A stretch of DNA of 64,000 nt from Clostridiales bacterium (GTDB lineage Bacteria; Bacillota; Clostridia; Peptostreptococcales; Anaerovoracaceae), in assembly GCA_009776955.1 (NCBI GenBank), contig WRMW01000001.1:310001-374000 (forward strand). Reading direction: 5' to 3'. Shown piece by piece: positions 1 to 6,780 of this stretch. The first letter of the stretch is position 1, and each line of letters opens with the position of its first letter. A program made the position numbers and the translations under genes. The notes below the pieces were generated by a model that made no database searches, had not been told where the DNA came from, and saw only the letters and a program-made list of their open reading frames with translations.

Positions 1-1
1 G

Positions 2-1039
2 CCGAGCCTCGGCAGTGGCGCGTACAGGCTCGCGGAATACAGGGTCGGCGAGTTCTATACGCTCGAAGCCATGGACGATTATTTCAGGGGGACGCCCTCG
101 GTCAAAATCATAAGGATGCCCATAATGGATGTGTCCGCCGCTCAGCAGGCTATGCTTGCCGGGCAGCTTGCGGGCTACACCGGCGGGGTTTCGGTCGAAT
201 TGATAGACATTTTCAGCGGCAGCCCCGATATCGAGCTTGTCAGCAGCGACGGCTACGCATCCACGCTCTTGCTTATGAGCAACGTCCGCCCGCCGTTCGA
301 CGATGCGGATTTCAGGCGTGCCATATCGCTTGCGCTCGACCTAGACCAACTTGTCGACATCATAACGCTCGGCAACGCGACTAAGGGCACGGCAGGCTAT
401 GTGAGGGACGGGCTAGATGAGCACGTCACCGGACTGGACTACACCTACGACCAGAACGCCGCAAATACGCTGCTCGACTCCCTAGGCTACGCCAACAAGG
501 ACGCCGACGGTATGCGCCTCGGTCTTGACGGCAGCCCCATGGAGCTTGAGATATTGACGAGCGGCACACGCGCCCGCGACGCCGAGCTTATATCCATGCA
601 GCTTGAGTCCGTCGGCCTGCGTATAAGGGTCACCACCCTTGACCCTGACGCCCTCGATATGCGCGTATGGCCGGATTTCGACACCTCGCAGCCGCACGAC
701 TACCAGATGGCCATGTTCGGGTGGTCCGCGCCAGTGGTTCAACGGAACGGCGCCATCATCGGCGTATGCTCAAGCGACTACGCCGGCGTGGGCGGGCTAA
801 ACCTTTCGCACTATGATAGCAAAGAGTTTGACGCGGCGGCAGAGGCCTTTCTCGCCTCGGTGGATCCAGCGGAGCGTGCGATGCTCAATGAACAGATGCA
901 GCGGACAGCGGCAGGCGATTTCCCCTTCGTCACGCTATATTTCGCGGACAATATAAACGCCGTGAACACGCAACAATACAGCGGTTGGGTGTTCCCGAAA
1001 GGCGGGCTGGCGGTAAATGTGTTCTCGTTTTTGCCATAA
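2..1039 (+). CDS. ABC transporter substrate-binding protein, family 5 (partial, 5' end missing)
   Basis: Extracytoplasmic solute-binding protein of the oligopeptide/dipeptide/nickel class (SBP_bac_5), which captures a peptide or metal complex for the two permeases that follow. The frame is open to the left window edge, and the family block reading GSGAYRLAEY lies just before residue M of MDDYF, so the gene starts outside the window and its signal peptide is not visible. Seen inside are the family's conserved RPPFDDADFRRAISLALD stretch and a C-terminal lobe ending in VNVFSFLP. It is the first visible gene of a five-gene operon and ends 15 bp before the first permease. The family is certain; the substrate cannot be told from sequence. 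Confidence 0.93.
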   Translation, partial: PSLGSGAYRLAEYRVGEFYTLEAMDDYFRGTPSVKIIRMPIMDVSAAQQAMLAGQLAGYTGGVSVELIDIFSGSPDIELVSSDGYASTLLLMSNVRPPFDDADFRRAISLALDLDQLVDIITLGNATKGTAGYVRDGLDEHVTGLDYTYDQNAANTLLDSLGYANKDADGMRLGLDGSPMELEILTSGTRARDAELISMQLESVGLRIRVTTLDPDALDMRVWPDFDTSQPHDYQMAMFGWSAPVVQRNGAIIGVCSSDYAGVGGLNLSHYDSKEFDAAAEAFLASVDPAERAMLNEQMQRTAAGDFPFVTLYFADNINAVNTQQYSGWVFPKGGLAVNVFSFLP

Positions 1040-1054
1040 CGGAGGGGCCCCTAA

Positions 1055-2053
1055 TTGACTGGCGCGCTCCGCCGCCTCCCCCACTACCTTATCCTTATCG
1101 CGGCCATGGTCGCGCTCAACTTCTTTCTGCCTCGCATGATGCCTGGCTCCCCCGCCACACGCCTCGCAAGCGACAGCGGCTACGCCGTCACCGCCGAGGA
1201 ACGCGAACAGATTCTTGGGTTCTACAACCTCGACAAGCCTATGGGCGAACAATTTGCGATGTTCCTAGAGGACCTCGTCACCCTCGACTGGGGGCGATCC
1301 TTCTCGAAAAAACAGCCCATATTCGACCTTATAAAGGCCGCCCTACCGTGGACACTGCTACTTGCCGTGTGCAACATCGCCATCGCAAGCGTAATCGGCA
1401 CCTTTCTGGGCGCGCTCTCGGCGTTTATGCGAAAACGGGGCAGGGACAAACCGCTCGTCATCGGCATGATGGCCCTGAGCGCCATGCCTGCGTTTTGGAT
1501 AGGAATGATGCTGCTCTCCGTGTTCGGGGTGCGTCTGGGGTGGTTCCCGCTGTTCGGGGCGTACTCCATGTGGGGCGATTACACAGGTATGGCGTACGTG
1601 GCCGACGTGCTGCGCCACCTTGCGATGCCCCTTGCCACAAGCGTTCTCGCCTCGCTCGCCGCATTCTTCACCACCGCCCGCTACGGCGTGCTGAACACCA
1701 TGGAACACGACTATATCAGGATGGCTCGGATGCGCGGCGTGCCCGATGCCCGCGTCAAGACCTTCTACATCATGCGAAACGGCTTTATCCCCGTATTCGT
1801 CGTGCTAATGACGCAGATGGGCTTCATACTCAGCGGCTCGCTCGTGATCGAGAAGATATTCACCTACCCAGGGCTTGGCCTTCTTCTCGCGGATGCCGTC
1901 GTCGCACGGGACTACCCCCTTATGCAATACGCCTTCCTTATGACGTCCATCATGGTGGCGATAACGATGTTTCTCGCAGACGTGTTGCATTACAAACTCG
2001 ACCCCGCGCTCGGCTCGGATGGCGGTAGCGAAAAACACGGAGGGCATCGATGA
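1055..2053 (+). CDS. ABC transporter permease, DppB/OppB type
   Basis: Inner-membrane permease of the peptide/nickel ABC importer (BPD_transp_1). The protein has 332 residues, close to the family norm. It begins with a hydrophobic N-terminal helix and has five further hydrophobic segments. The EAA-type cytoplasmic loop that contacts the ATPase is visible as YIRMARMRGVPDARVKTFY near residue 220. The start codon is TTG at 1055, chosen because GGAGGGG lies 8 bp upstream. Its stop (TGA) overlaps an ATG at 2050 that opens only a 10-codon frame; the next permease starts at 2072. Confidence 0.93.
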   Translation: MTGALRRLPHYLILIAAMVALNFFLPRMMPGSPATRLASDSGYAVTAEEREQILGFYNLDKPMGEQFAMFLEDLVTLDWGRSFSKKQPIFDLIKAALPWTLLLAVCNIAIASVIGTFLGALSAFMRKRGRDKPLVIGMMALSAMPAFWIGMMLLSVFGVRLGWFPLFGAYSMWGDYTGMAYVADVLRHLAMPLATSVLASLAAFFTTARYGVLNTMEHDYIRMARMRGVPDARVKTFYIMRNGFIPVFVVLMTQMGFILSGSLVIEKIFTYPGLGLLLADAVVARDYPLMQYAFLMTSIMVAITMFLADVLHYKLDPALGSDGGSEKHGGHR

Positions 2054-2071
2054 AAAACCCAGAGGACGCCA

Positions 2072-2893
2072 ATGGTAAATAAGGGATTTTTTGCCGCAGG
2101 AGCGACAATCCTGCTCTTTCTCGTGTTTATCGCGGTATTCGCGGATATATTGGCGCCCTACGACCCCTCCGCCATATCCGGCAGTCCCTTTGAGCCGCCC
2201 ACCGACGAGCATATGCTCGGCACGAACGACATCGGGCAGGACATATTCAGCGAGCTGCTTGTCGGCACGCGCTACTCCCTCGCCGTGGGGCTTATAACGA
2301 CGGCCATATCCGCGTCGCTCGCCGTGCTTATAGGCATGGCCGCAGGTTGGGCGGGCGGGCTTGTCGACAGCGTCTTGATGAAGGTGTCGTCCTTCGTGCT
2401 CGCCATACCGTATATCCCGCTTATCCTTGTAATTTCAGCACTTACACGAGGCAGCATATGGTCGCTCGCCATCGTTATGGGGCTTACGGCGTGGCCCGAA
2501 ATGGCCCGCATCATACGGACCCAGACCATGACCCTCAAGCACAGCGAATATATCACGAGCATCGCCGCGATGGGCGCGGGCAGCACATACATACTCAAAA
2601 AGCACATCGCGCGGGAGCTTCTGCCCTTCATCGCGTACAGCATCACCGCGCGGTTCCGCACCGCCGTCCTCGCCGAATCCACGCTGAGCTTCCTCGGATT
2701 CGCGCCCGGCATCGTGAAAAGTTGGGGCACCATGCTCTATTATGCCCAGGCGAGCAACGCATTCCTGACCGGCGCATGGGTCTGGTGGGCCATCCCCCCC
2801 GGCATAATGATAACGCTGCTGACCCTTGGTCTCAGTTTTGTAAGCTATAGCATAGAGGGGAAAATGGACCCCAGATTGGAGGGACGAAAATGA
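2072..2893 (+). CDS. ABC transporter permease, DppC/OppC type
   Basis: Second membrane subunit of the peptide/nickel importer. The 273-residue protein opens with a hydrophobic helix followed by the family signature ILAPYDPS, then THEHMLGTND-like block (TDEHMLGTNDIGQDIFSELL) and the EAA loop EYITSIAAMGAGSTYILKKH around residue 160. The N terminus is shorter than in most DppC proteins, which usually carry a longer cytoplasmic leader. An upstream ATG at 2050 is in another frame and stops after ten codons. The stop codon overlaps the ATPase start by 4 bp (ATGA), indicating translational coupling. Confidence 0.92.
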   Translation: MVNKGFFAAGATILLFLVFIAVFADILAPYDPSAISGSPFEPPTDEHMLGTNDIGQDIFSELLVGTRYSLAVGLITTAISASLAVLIGMAAGWAGGLVDSVLMKVSSFVLAIPYIPLILVISALTRGSIWSLAIVMGLTAWPEMARIIRTQTMTLKHSEYITSIAAMGAGSTYILKKHIARELLPFIAYSITARFRTAVLAESTLSFLGFAPGIVKSWGTMLYYAQASNAFLTGAWVWWAIPPGIMITLLTLGLSFVSYSIEGKMDPRLEGRK

Positions 2894-3579
2894 GCTGCGG
2901 AATAAACGCGCTGTCCGTGAGAGACCTCTCGATAATGTATGGAAATGCCGCGAATCCCGTCGTGGATGGGCTATGTTTTGACATAGTGCGAAGCGAGACG
3001 CTGGGGCTTTTCGGCAAGAGCGGGTGCGGCAAAAGCAGCGTGGCCCTTGCGGTTATGCGGATGCTTGACGCCGTAGGCGGAACGGCTACAGGCGAAATAA
3101 TTTACGAGGAGCGGGAGCTTCTGTCCCTGCCCGAAAATGAAATGCACAAGATACGTTGGCGCGAAATCGCCATGGTACCCCAGTCGTCGATGAACGCCCT
3201 AAACCCTGTCTACACCATAAAAAAGACCATGTTTGAGACAATTCGGGCGCACGAGGGGAGAAAAACGCCCACCAAAGAGCTACAGGAACGGTGCGAGGAA
3301 TTGCTGGACCTCGCACAGCTTGACCGTCGCGTGCTTTCGAGCTACCCGCACGAGCTTAGCGGTGGCATGCGTCAGAGGATATCCATAGCGCTCGCGCTCG
3401 CGCTCGCGCCGGAGCTTCTGATTCTGGACGAAGCGACCACCGGCCTCGATGTGACCGTCGAGGCGGACATCCTCCACACCATACGCCAGATAAAAGAGAA
3501 GCGGCACCTCTCGCTAATATTCATAACTCACGATCTGAGGCTGCAAAACTCATTCTGCGACAGGAGGATAGAACTGTGA
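2890..3579 (+). CDS. ABC transporter ATPase, DppD-like, C-terminally shortened
   Basis: Nucleotide-binding subunit of the peptide/nickel importer. Visible motifs are Walker A GKSGCGKSS (about residue 40), the Q-loop MVPQSSM, the signature LSGGMRQR, Walker B LLILDEATTGLD and the H-loop FITHDL. At 229 residues it is about 90 shorter than the family norm: the frame ends a few residues after the H-loop at CDRRIEL, so the end of the ATPase fold and the whole C-terminal oligopeptide-transporter domain are absent. All catalytic motifs remain. The gene overlaps the next ATPase start by 4 bp, and that gene's ribosome site AGGAGG (3562-3567) lies in its last codons. Confidence 0.9.
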   Translation: MSCGINALSVRDLSIMYGNAANPVVDGLCFDIVRSETLGLFGKSGCGKSSVALAVMRMLDAVGGTATGEIIYEERELLSLPENEMHKIRWREIAMVPQSSMNALNPVYTIKKTMFETIRAHEGRKTPTKELQERCEELLDLAQLDRRVLSSYPHELSGGMRQRISIALALALAPELLILDEATTGLDVTVEADILHTIRQIKEKRHLSLIFITHDLRLQNSFCDRRIEL

Positions 3580-4355
3580 GCGAGGATAGCACTGTGAGCA
3601 ATGAGCTTCTGCGCCTTACCGACCTGCGCAAAGTCTACAAAGTCAGGCGCCGGCGCGGGAAAATCACCGTCAACGCCGTCGATGGCGTGTCTTTTTCCAT
3701 AGGGCGCGGCGAAAAAGTAGGCATCATAGGCGCCAGCGGCTGCGGCAAGACCACCCTGCTCAAGATGATTCTCGGCCTTGCCGCGCCCACATCGGGAAGC
3801 ATAGAAAAAAACGCCGCCGCCGGCTTCGTGGCGCAAGACCCCTACTCGTCGCTATGCCACGCCCTGACCGTCCACGAAATCATCGCCGAGCCGCTTATAT
3901 TCACAAAAAAGCGCCGCCGCGCCGCCGAATGCGCCGAAGAAGTAAAGCAGGCCATGAACCTCGTAAACCTGCCCTACGACACCTACGCCGCCCGCTACCC
4001 CCACCAGATAAGCGGCGGGGAGCGCCAAAGGGTCAGCATAGCCCGCGCCATGATAAACCGCCCAGGCTTCCTCGCCCTAGACGAGCCCACGTCCATGATA
4101 GATTACGAAGTAAAAGCCAGCGTAGCCGACGCCATCACAAACGCCACGACCCAGGCCGGCGCAGCCATGCTAATGGTCACCCACGACATAGCCATATCCT
4201 GCGCCCTATGCGACACCCTACTAGTAATGGACGCCGGAAAAATCATAGAGTCCGGCAAAGCCGAAACCATAATGCAAAACCCCCAAGACCCCCGCACAAA
4301 AAAGCTCGTCCTAGCCGCCAGCGACATCGAGGCCTACTGGCAAAGGGCGCAATAA
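3576..4355 (+). CDS. ABC transporter ATPase, DppF-like
   Basis: Second nucleotide-binding subunit of the importer. It carries Walker A GASGCGKTT, Q-loop FVAQDP, signature QISGGERQR, Walker B LALDEPTSMID and H-loop VTHDI. The D-loop region has MID where SALD is usual. The 259-residue length is short for DppF because the C-terminal oligopeptide domain is reduced. The start is a GTG at 3576 overlapping the previous stop, with AGGAGG at 3562-3567; a second GTG at 3594 is possible. It is the last gene of the operon. No clear terminator follows; the downstream 100 bp are AT-rich and lead into a toxin-antitoxin promoter. Confidence 0.92.
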   Translation: MSEDSTVSNELLRLTDLRKVYKVRRRRGKITVNAVDGVSFSIGRGEKVGIIGASGCGKTTLLKMILGLAAPTSGSIEKNAAAGFVAQDPYSSLCHALTVHEIIAEPLIFTKKRRRAAECAEEVKQAMNLVNLPYDTYAARYPHQISGGERQRVSIARAMINRPGFLALDEPTSMIDYEVKASVADAITNATTQAGAAMLMVTHDIAISCALCDTLLVMDAGKIIESGKAETIMQNPQDPRTKKLVLAASDIEAYWQRAQ

Positions 4356-4454
4356 AACCCCCTTTTGTGAAACTATTCGCAACACCTAATATTATCCTAA
4401 AATTATATATATTGACAGCACAATTCTTCTATGCTACTATCCATATATTGGATA

Positions 4455-4483
4455 TTGACACGCTGTATGATATAGGATACAAT
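4455..4483 (+). promoter_or_regulatory. sigma-A promoter of the toxin-antitoxin pair
   Basis: TTGACA at 4455-4460, a 17-bp spacer, and TACAAT at 4478-4483. The expected transcription start is about 4488-4490, which coincides with the ATG of the toxin gene (4488). No ribosome site precedes that ATG, so the transcript looks leaderless. Confidence 0.75.
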
Positions 4484-4487
4484 TGTT

Positions 4488-4796
4488 ATGGAAGTATACA
4501 AAACACGCACTTTTGACAAATGGTTTGGCCGGATAAAGGACAAGAAAACGCGAGCGATTATCGGAGTCAGAATCCAGAGAATAGCCATTGACGGAAACTT
4601 CGGCGACTATGAGGTCATATCGAAATACGTAACGGAATTGCGCATCGACTACGGCCCCGGGTACAGGGTATATCTTACGAAGAAAGGCACTCGAATCGTG
4701 ATTCTGCTTATAGGCGGAAACAAGTCATCGCAAAGCCGGGACATTCGGAAAGCCGAAAAAATGGCAAGGTCTGAACTTGTGGAGGTAGATGCATAA
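4488..4796 (+). CDS. Type II toxin of the RelE/HigB superfamily (addiction-module killer type)
   Basis: A 102-residue protein of the RelE/ParE fold in the phage Gp49-like killer family (known members inhibit translation by mRNA cleavage). The recognisable family pattern is FDKWFGRIKD near the N terminus, a central TELRIDYGPGYRVYLTK strand region, and ILLIGGNKSSQSRDI before the C-terminal helix. The start ATG is fixed by that pattern and by the promoter lying immediately upstream; there is no Shine-Dalgarno. The stop shares one base with the antitoxin start (TAATG at 4794-4798). Toxin-first order is typical for this subgroup. Confidence 0.88.
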   Translation: MEVYKTRTFDKWFGRIKDKKTRAIIGVRIQRIAIDGNFGDYEVISKYVTELRIDYGPGYRVYLTKKGTRIVILLIGGNKSSQSRDIRKAEKMARSELVEVDA

Positions 4797-5080
4797 TGAA
4801 AACAAAGATAACGAAGTGGGACATCGCCGAATACCTGAAATCGGACGAAGACATACTCGCCTACCTTGATGCCGTACTTGATGAAAACAATGCTCCGCTA
4901 CTCGCCGCCGCCCTCGGGGACATAGCGCGGGCAAGAGGCATGACCAGTATCGCTCGCGAAACCGGCCTAGGACGCGAATCGCTCTACAAAGCCCTGAGCG
5001 CAGACGGCAACCCGTCCTTTGCGACCATTCAAAAGGTGCTTACCGCCTTGGACCTAAAACTCCACGTCGCGCATATGTAA
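4796..5080 (+). CDS. Antitoxin, HigA-like helix-turn-helix (addiction-module antidote)
   Basis: A 94-residue partner of the preceding toxin. The N-terminal half has the antidote-family pattern KWDIAEYLKSDEDILAYLDA, followed by a helix-turn-helix ARGMTSIARETGLGRESLYKAL and ending NPSFATIQKVLTALDLKLHV. Family members neutralise the toxin and repress the shared promoter by DNA binding. It is translationally coupled to the toxin by a one-base overlap. Downstream, 83 bp separate it from the convergent gene on the other strand; I see no terminator hairpin there. Confidence 0.9.
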   Translation: MKTKITKWDIAEYLKSDEDILAYLDAVLDENNAPLLAAALGDIARARGMTSIARETGLGRESLYKALSADGNPSFATIQKVLTALDLKLHVAHM

Positions 5081-5163
5081 ATATCAGGAATGCACAATTT
5101 CCTTCGGGACACCGCCCTTGCCAAAAAGCGGGGTGAAAGGGCCATCAGCGACGTCGAGGCCAC

Positions 5164-6492
5164 CTACAGCCGCTGCGTTGTCTTAGGTATCACAAGCGTA
5201 TGGTCGTCCAAACTCCTGCGTTCCAGGTCGAACCACCACTTATCCGTCTTTTCAAGCGGGCTCGTGAACCCCGCATCCCTGCGTTTTTTCGCTTGCTCGT
5301 CCACCCGCCGTATCAGCCCCTCCGTGGTGCCGTCCCAGTCCTCGAAATCCCTCGGGTCGTTCTTGTCGAGGCTCCACGGACACAGCTTCGTGCAACGGCC
5401 GCAAACGCAGCCCTCCGTGTTCAAAATATCGAAACTCGCACACTTACGCTTGTCCAGCTCCCACGTTTCATAGCCGTTATAAACCGTCTTTCCGCCCTTC
5501 GTAATGGCCCCGACCGGGCATTGCTCCGCGCATATCGAGCACTTCTCGCAATAATCCTGCAAACCGAAGTCGATATACTTGTCCGGCTCCAAAGGCAGGT
5601 CCGTCAGCACAGCCGCCGCCTTGAAATGCCCGCCCAAAAACGGGTTCACGATCAGCCCCATGCGGCTCACTTCCCCAAGCCCCGCCTCCAAAACAAGCTG
5701 CGGCATCAGCGTCAGGTAGTTCCACATATTCGAGGCCGCCGCGTCATGCCCAAGCCGCTTGATATAATTGGTCATAACCTCGGTCTGGCACGCGAGCCGC
5801 TGATATGTCTGGAAACTTACCGGATCGAAAATCCAGTCATAGCCGCTCGAACACGCAGCCGTATGCGAAGTCTTTCTGCACAATAGCACAATCGCGAATT
5901 TGTAATCGACGTCCAGAGGGTCGCCGTTGAGGTGCGTGGTGTAGACCGCGGACTGGGGCAGCTTGCATATCCCCACCATGTCGGCGCCTAGGAAATGCGC
6001 CAGGCTCTTGATATGCCTCGACAGCACCCGCGGGTCCTGAGGAATAGGCGCCTTCTTGGGCGCGATATCGTTGGGCTTGATAGAGTTTATATGCCTTTGC
6101 ACACTTATAAGCGCCGCGCCTATGGGCTCCGTGACGGACATCATCGGCGCCAGCTCCTTCACCTTCTCGCCGTACTCGCCCCGAAAGGCCTGCCCGAAGA
6201 TATTGTCCCTCTGGTCCCGCCTCTGAATCTCCCCGACTATCTTGTTCGTCGGCTTGTCCACACGTTTCAGCTTGTCCGTCGGATAGGGGCCAATCTGCTT
6301 GTCGTTGTACAGAATGTCCCTGAATTTGATATCGTACGTCTCGTTGGGGTCCACGTCGTCTTCGCCTGCCGATGCACCGACCTGCCCCATAGCTATAGGC
6401 TTGGATGACACCGCATTCCCGAACCAGTCATGCAGCTCCTCGCCGCCCAACACCTCTGGTTGCCCCCCCGATAATTTCTTGTTATTATCCAT
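5164..6492 (-). CDS. Reductive-dehalogenase-like corrinoid iron-sulfur protein, without Tat signal
   Basis: The C-terminal third has two iron-sulfur motifs: CEKCSICAEQCP (a CxxCxxCxxxCP cluster) and, after a spacer with C in KCASFD, CVCGRCTKLCP. Together with the preceding domain (AVYTTHLNGDP, FAIVLLCRK, LVLEAGLGEVSRMGLIVNP) this matches the catalytic fold of reductive dehalogenases and the related QueG proteins, which use a corrinoid. The chosen start MDNNKK at 6492 has AAAGGAG 8-9 bp upstream. There is no twin-arginine or other signal peptide and no RdhB-type membrane anchor gene nearby, so it should be cytoplasmic. The substrate is unknown; an organohalide-respiring role is not supported by context. 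The gene is monocistronic. Confidence 0.75.
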   Translation of the reverse strand: MDNNKKLSGGQPEVLGGEELHDWFGNAVSSKPIAMGQVGASAGEDDVDPNETYDIKFRDILYNDKQIGPYPTDKLKRVDKPTNKIVGEIQRRDQRDNIFGQAFRGEYGEKVKELAPMMSVTEPIGAALISVQRHINSIKPNDIAPKKAPIPQDPRVLSRHIKSLAHFLGADMVGICKLPQSAVYTTHLNGDPLDVDYKFAIVLLCRKTSHTAACSSGYDWIFDPVSFQTYQRLACQTEVMTNYIKRLGHDAAASNMWNYLTLMPQLVLEAGLGEVSRMGLIVNPFLGGHFKAAAVLTDLPLEPDKYIDFGLQDYCEKCSICAEQCPVGAITKGGKTVYNGYETWELDKRKCASFDILNTEGCVCGRCTKLCPWSLDKNDPRDFEDWDGTTEGLIRRVDEQAKKRRDAGFTSPLEKTDKWWFDLERRSLDDHTLVIPKTTQRL

Positions 6493-6632
6493 TTCTATAC
6501 TCCTTTTCATCACAAAATCAAACCCGCTACGGCTAATCACTCCCCCTCTCCCTTATACCCTATATACGGCACATACGCAACCCCCTGCCGCCTATAACCC
6601 CCATAGCCCTCCAAGCACCCCCCTTTTGTCCG

Positions 6633-6669
6633 AAAAAAACACCCGCAGGAAACATCCGACAGGTGTTTT
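6633..6669 (-). terminator. Rho-independent terminator of the TIR-SPFH operon
   Basis: On the minus strand AAAACACC (6669-6662) pairs with GGTGTTTT (6643-6636) and the stem runs into seven T residues (6639-6633). It lies about 110 bp beyond the stop of the TIR gene, in the right orientation to end that operon. The rest of 6493-6780 holds no gene that I can support. Confidence 0.75.
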
Positions 6670-6780
6670 GTTTTCATGCAGGAACGCTCCCTTGGTTACC
6701 GAATCACGGTGCCTGGCCTTTCAGGGCGAGCATAAGCGGGGCGTTTCCATGGAAATGCCCCGGTGGACACCCAAACCCTG

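Noticed and set aside
985-2028. 347-codon frame over the first permease
   Set aside because: Arg/His/Pro-rich shadow of the permease frame, which has clear family motifs and a ribosome site.
5164-6492. QueG epoxyqueuosine reductase
   Set aside because: Length, the arrangement of the second FeS motif and the N-terminal region fit reductive-dehalogenase-like proteins better; not fully excluded, hence moderate confidence.
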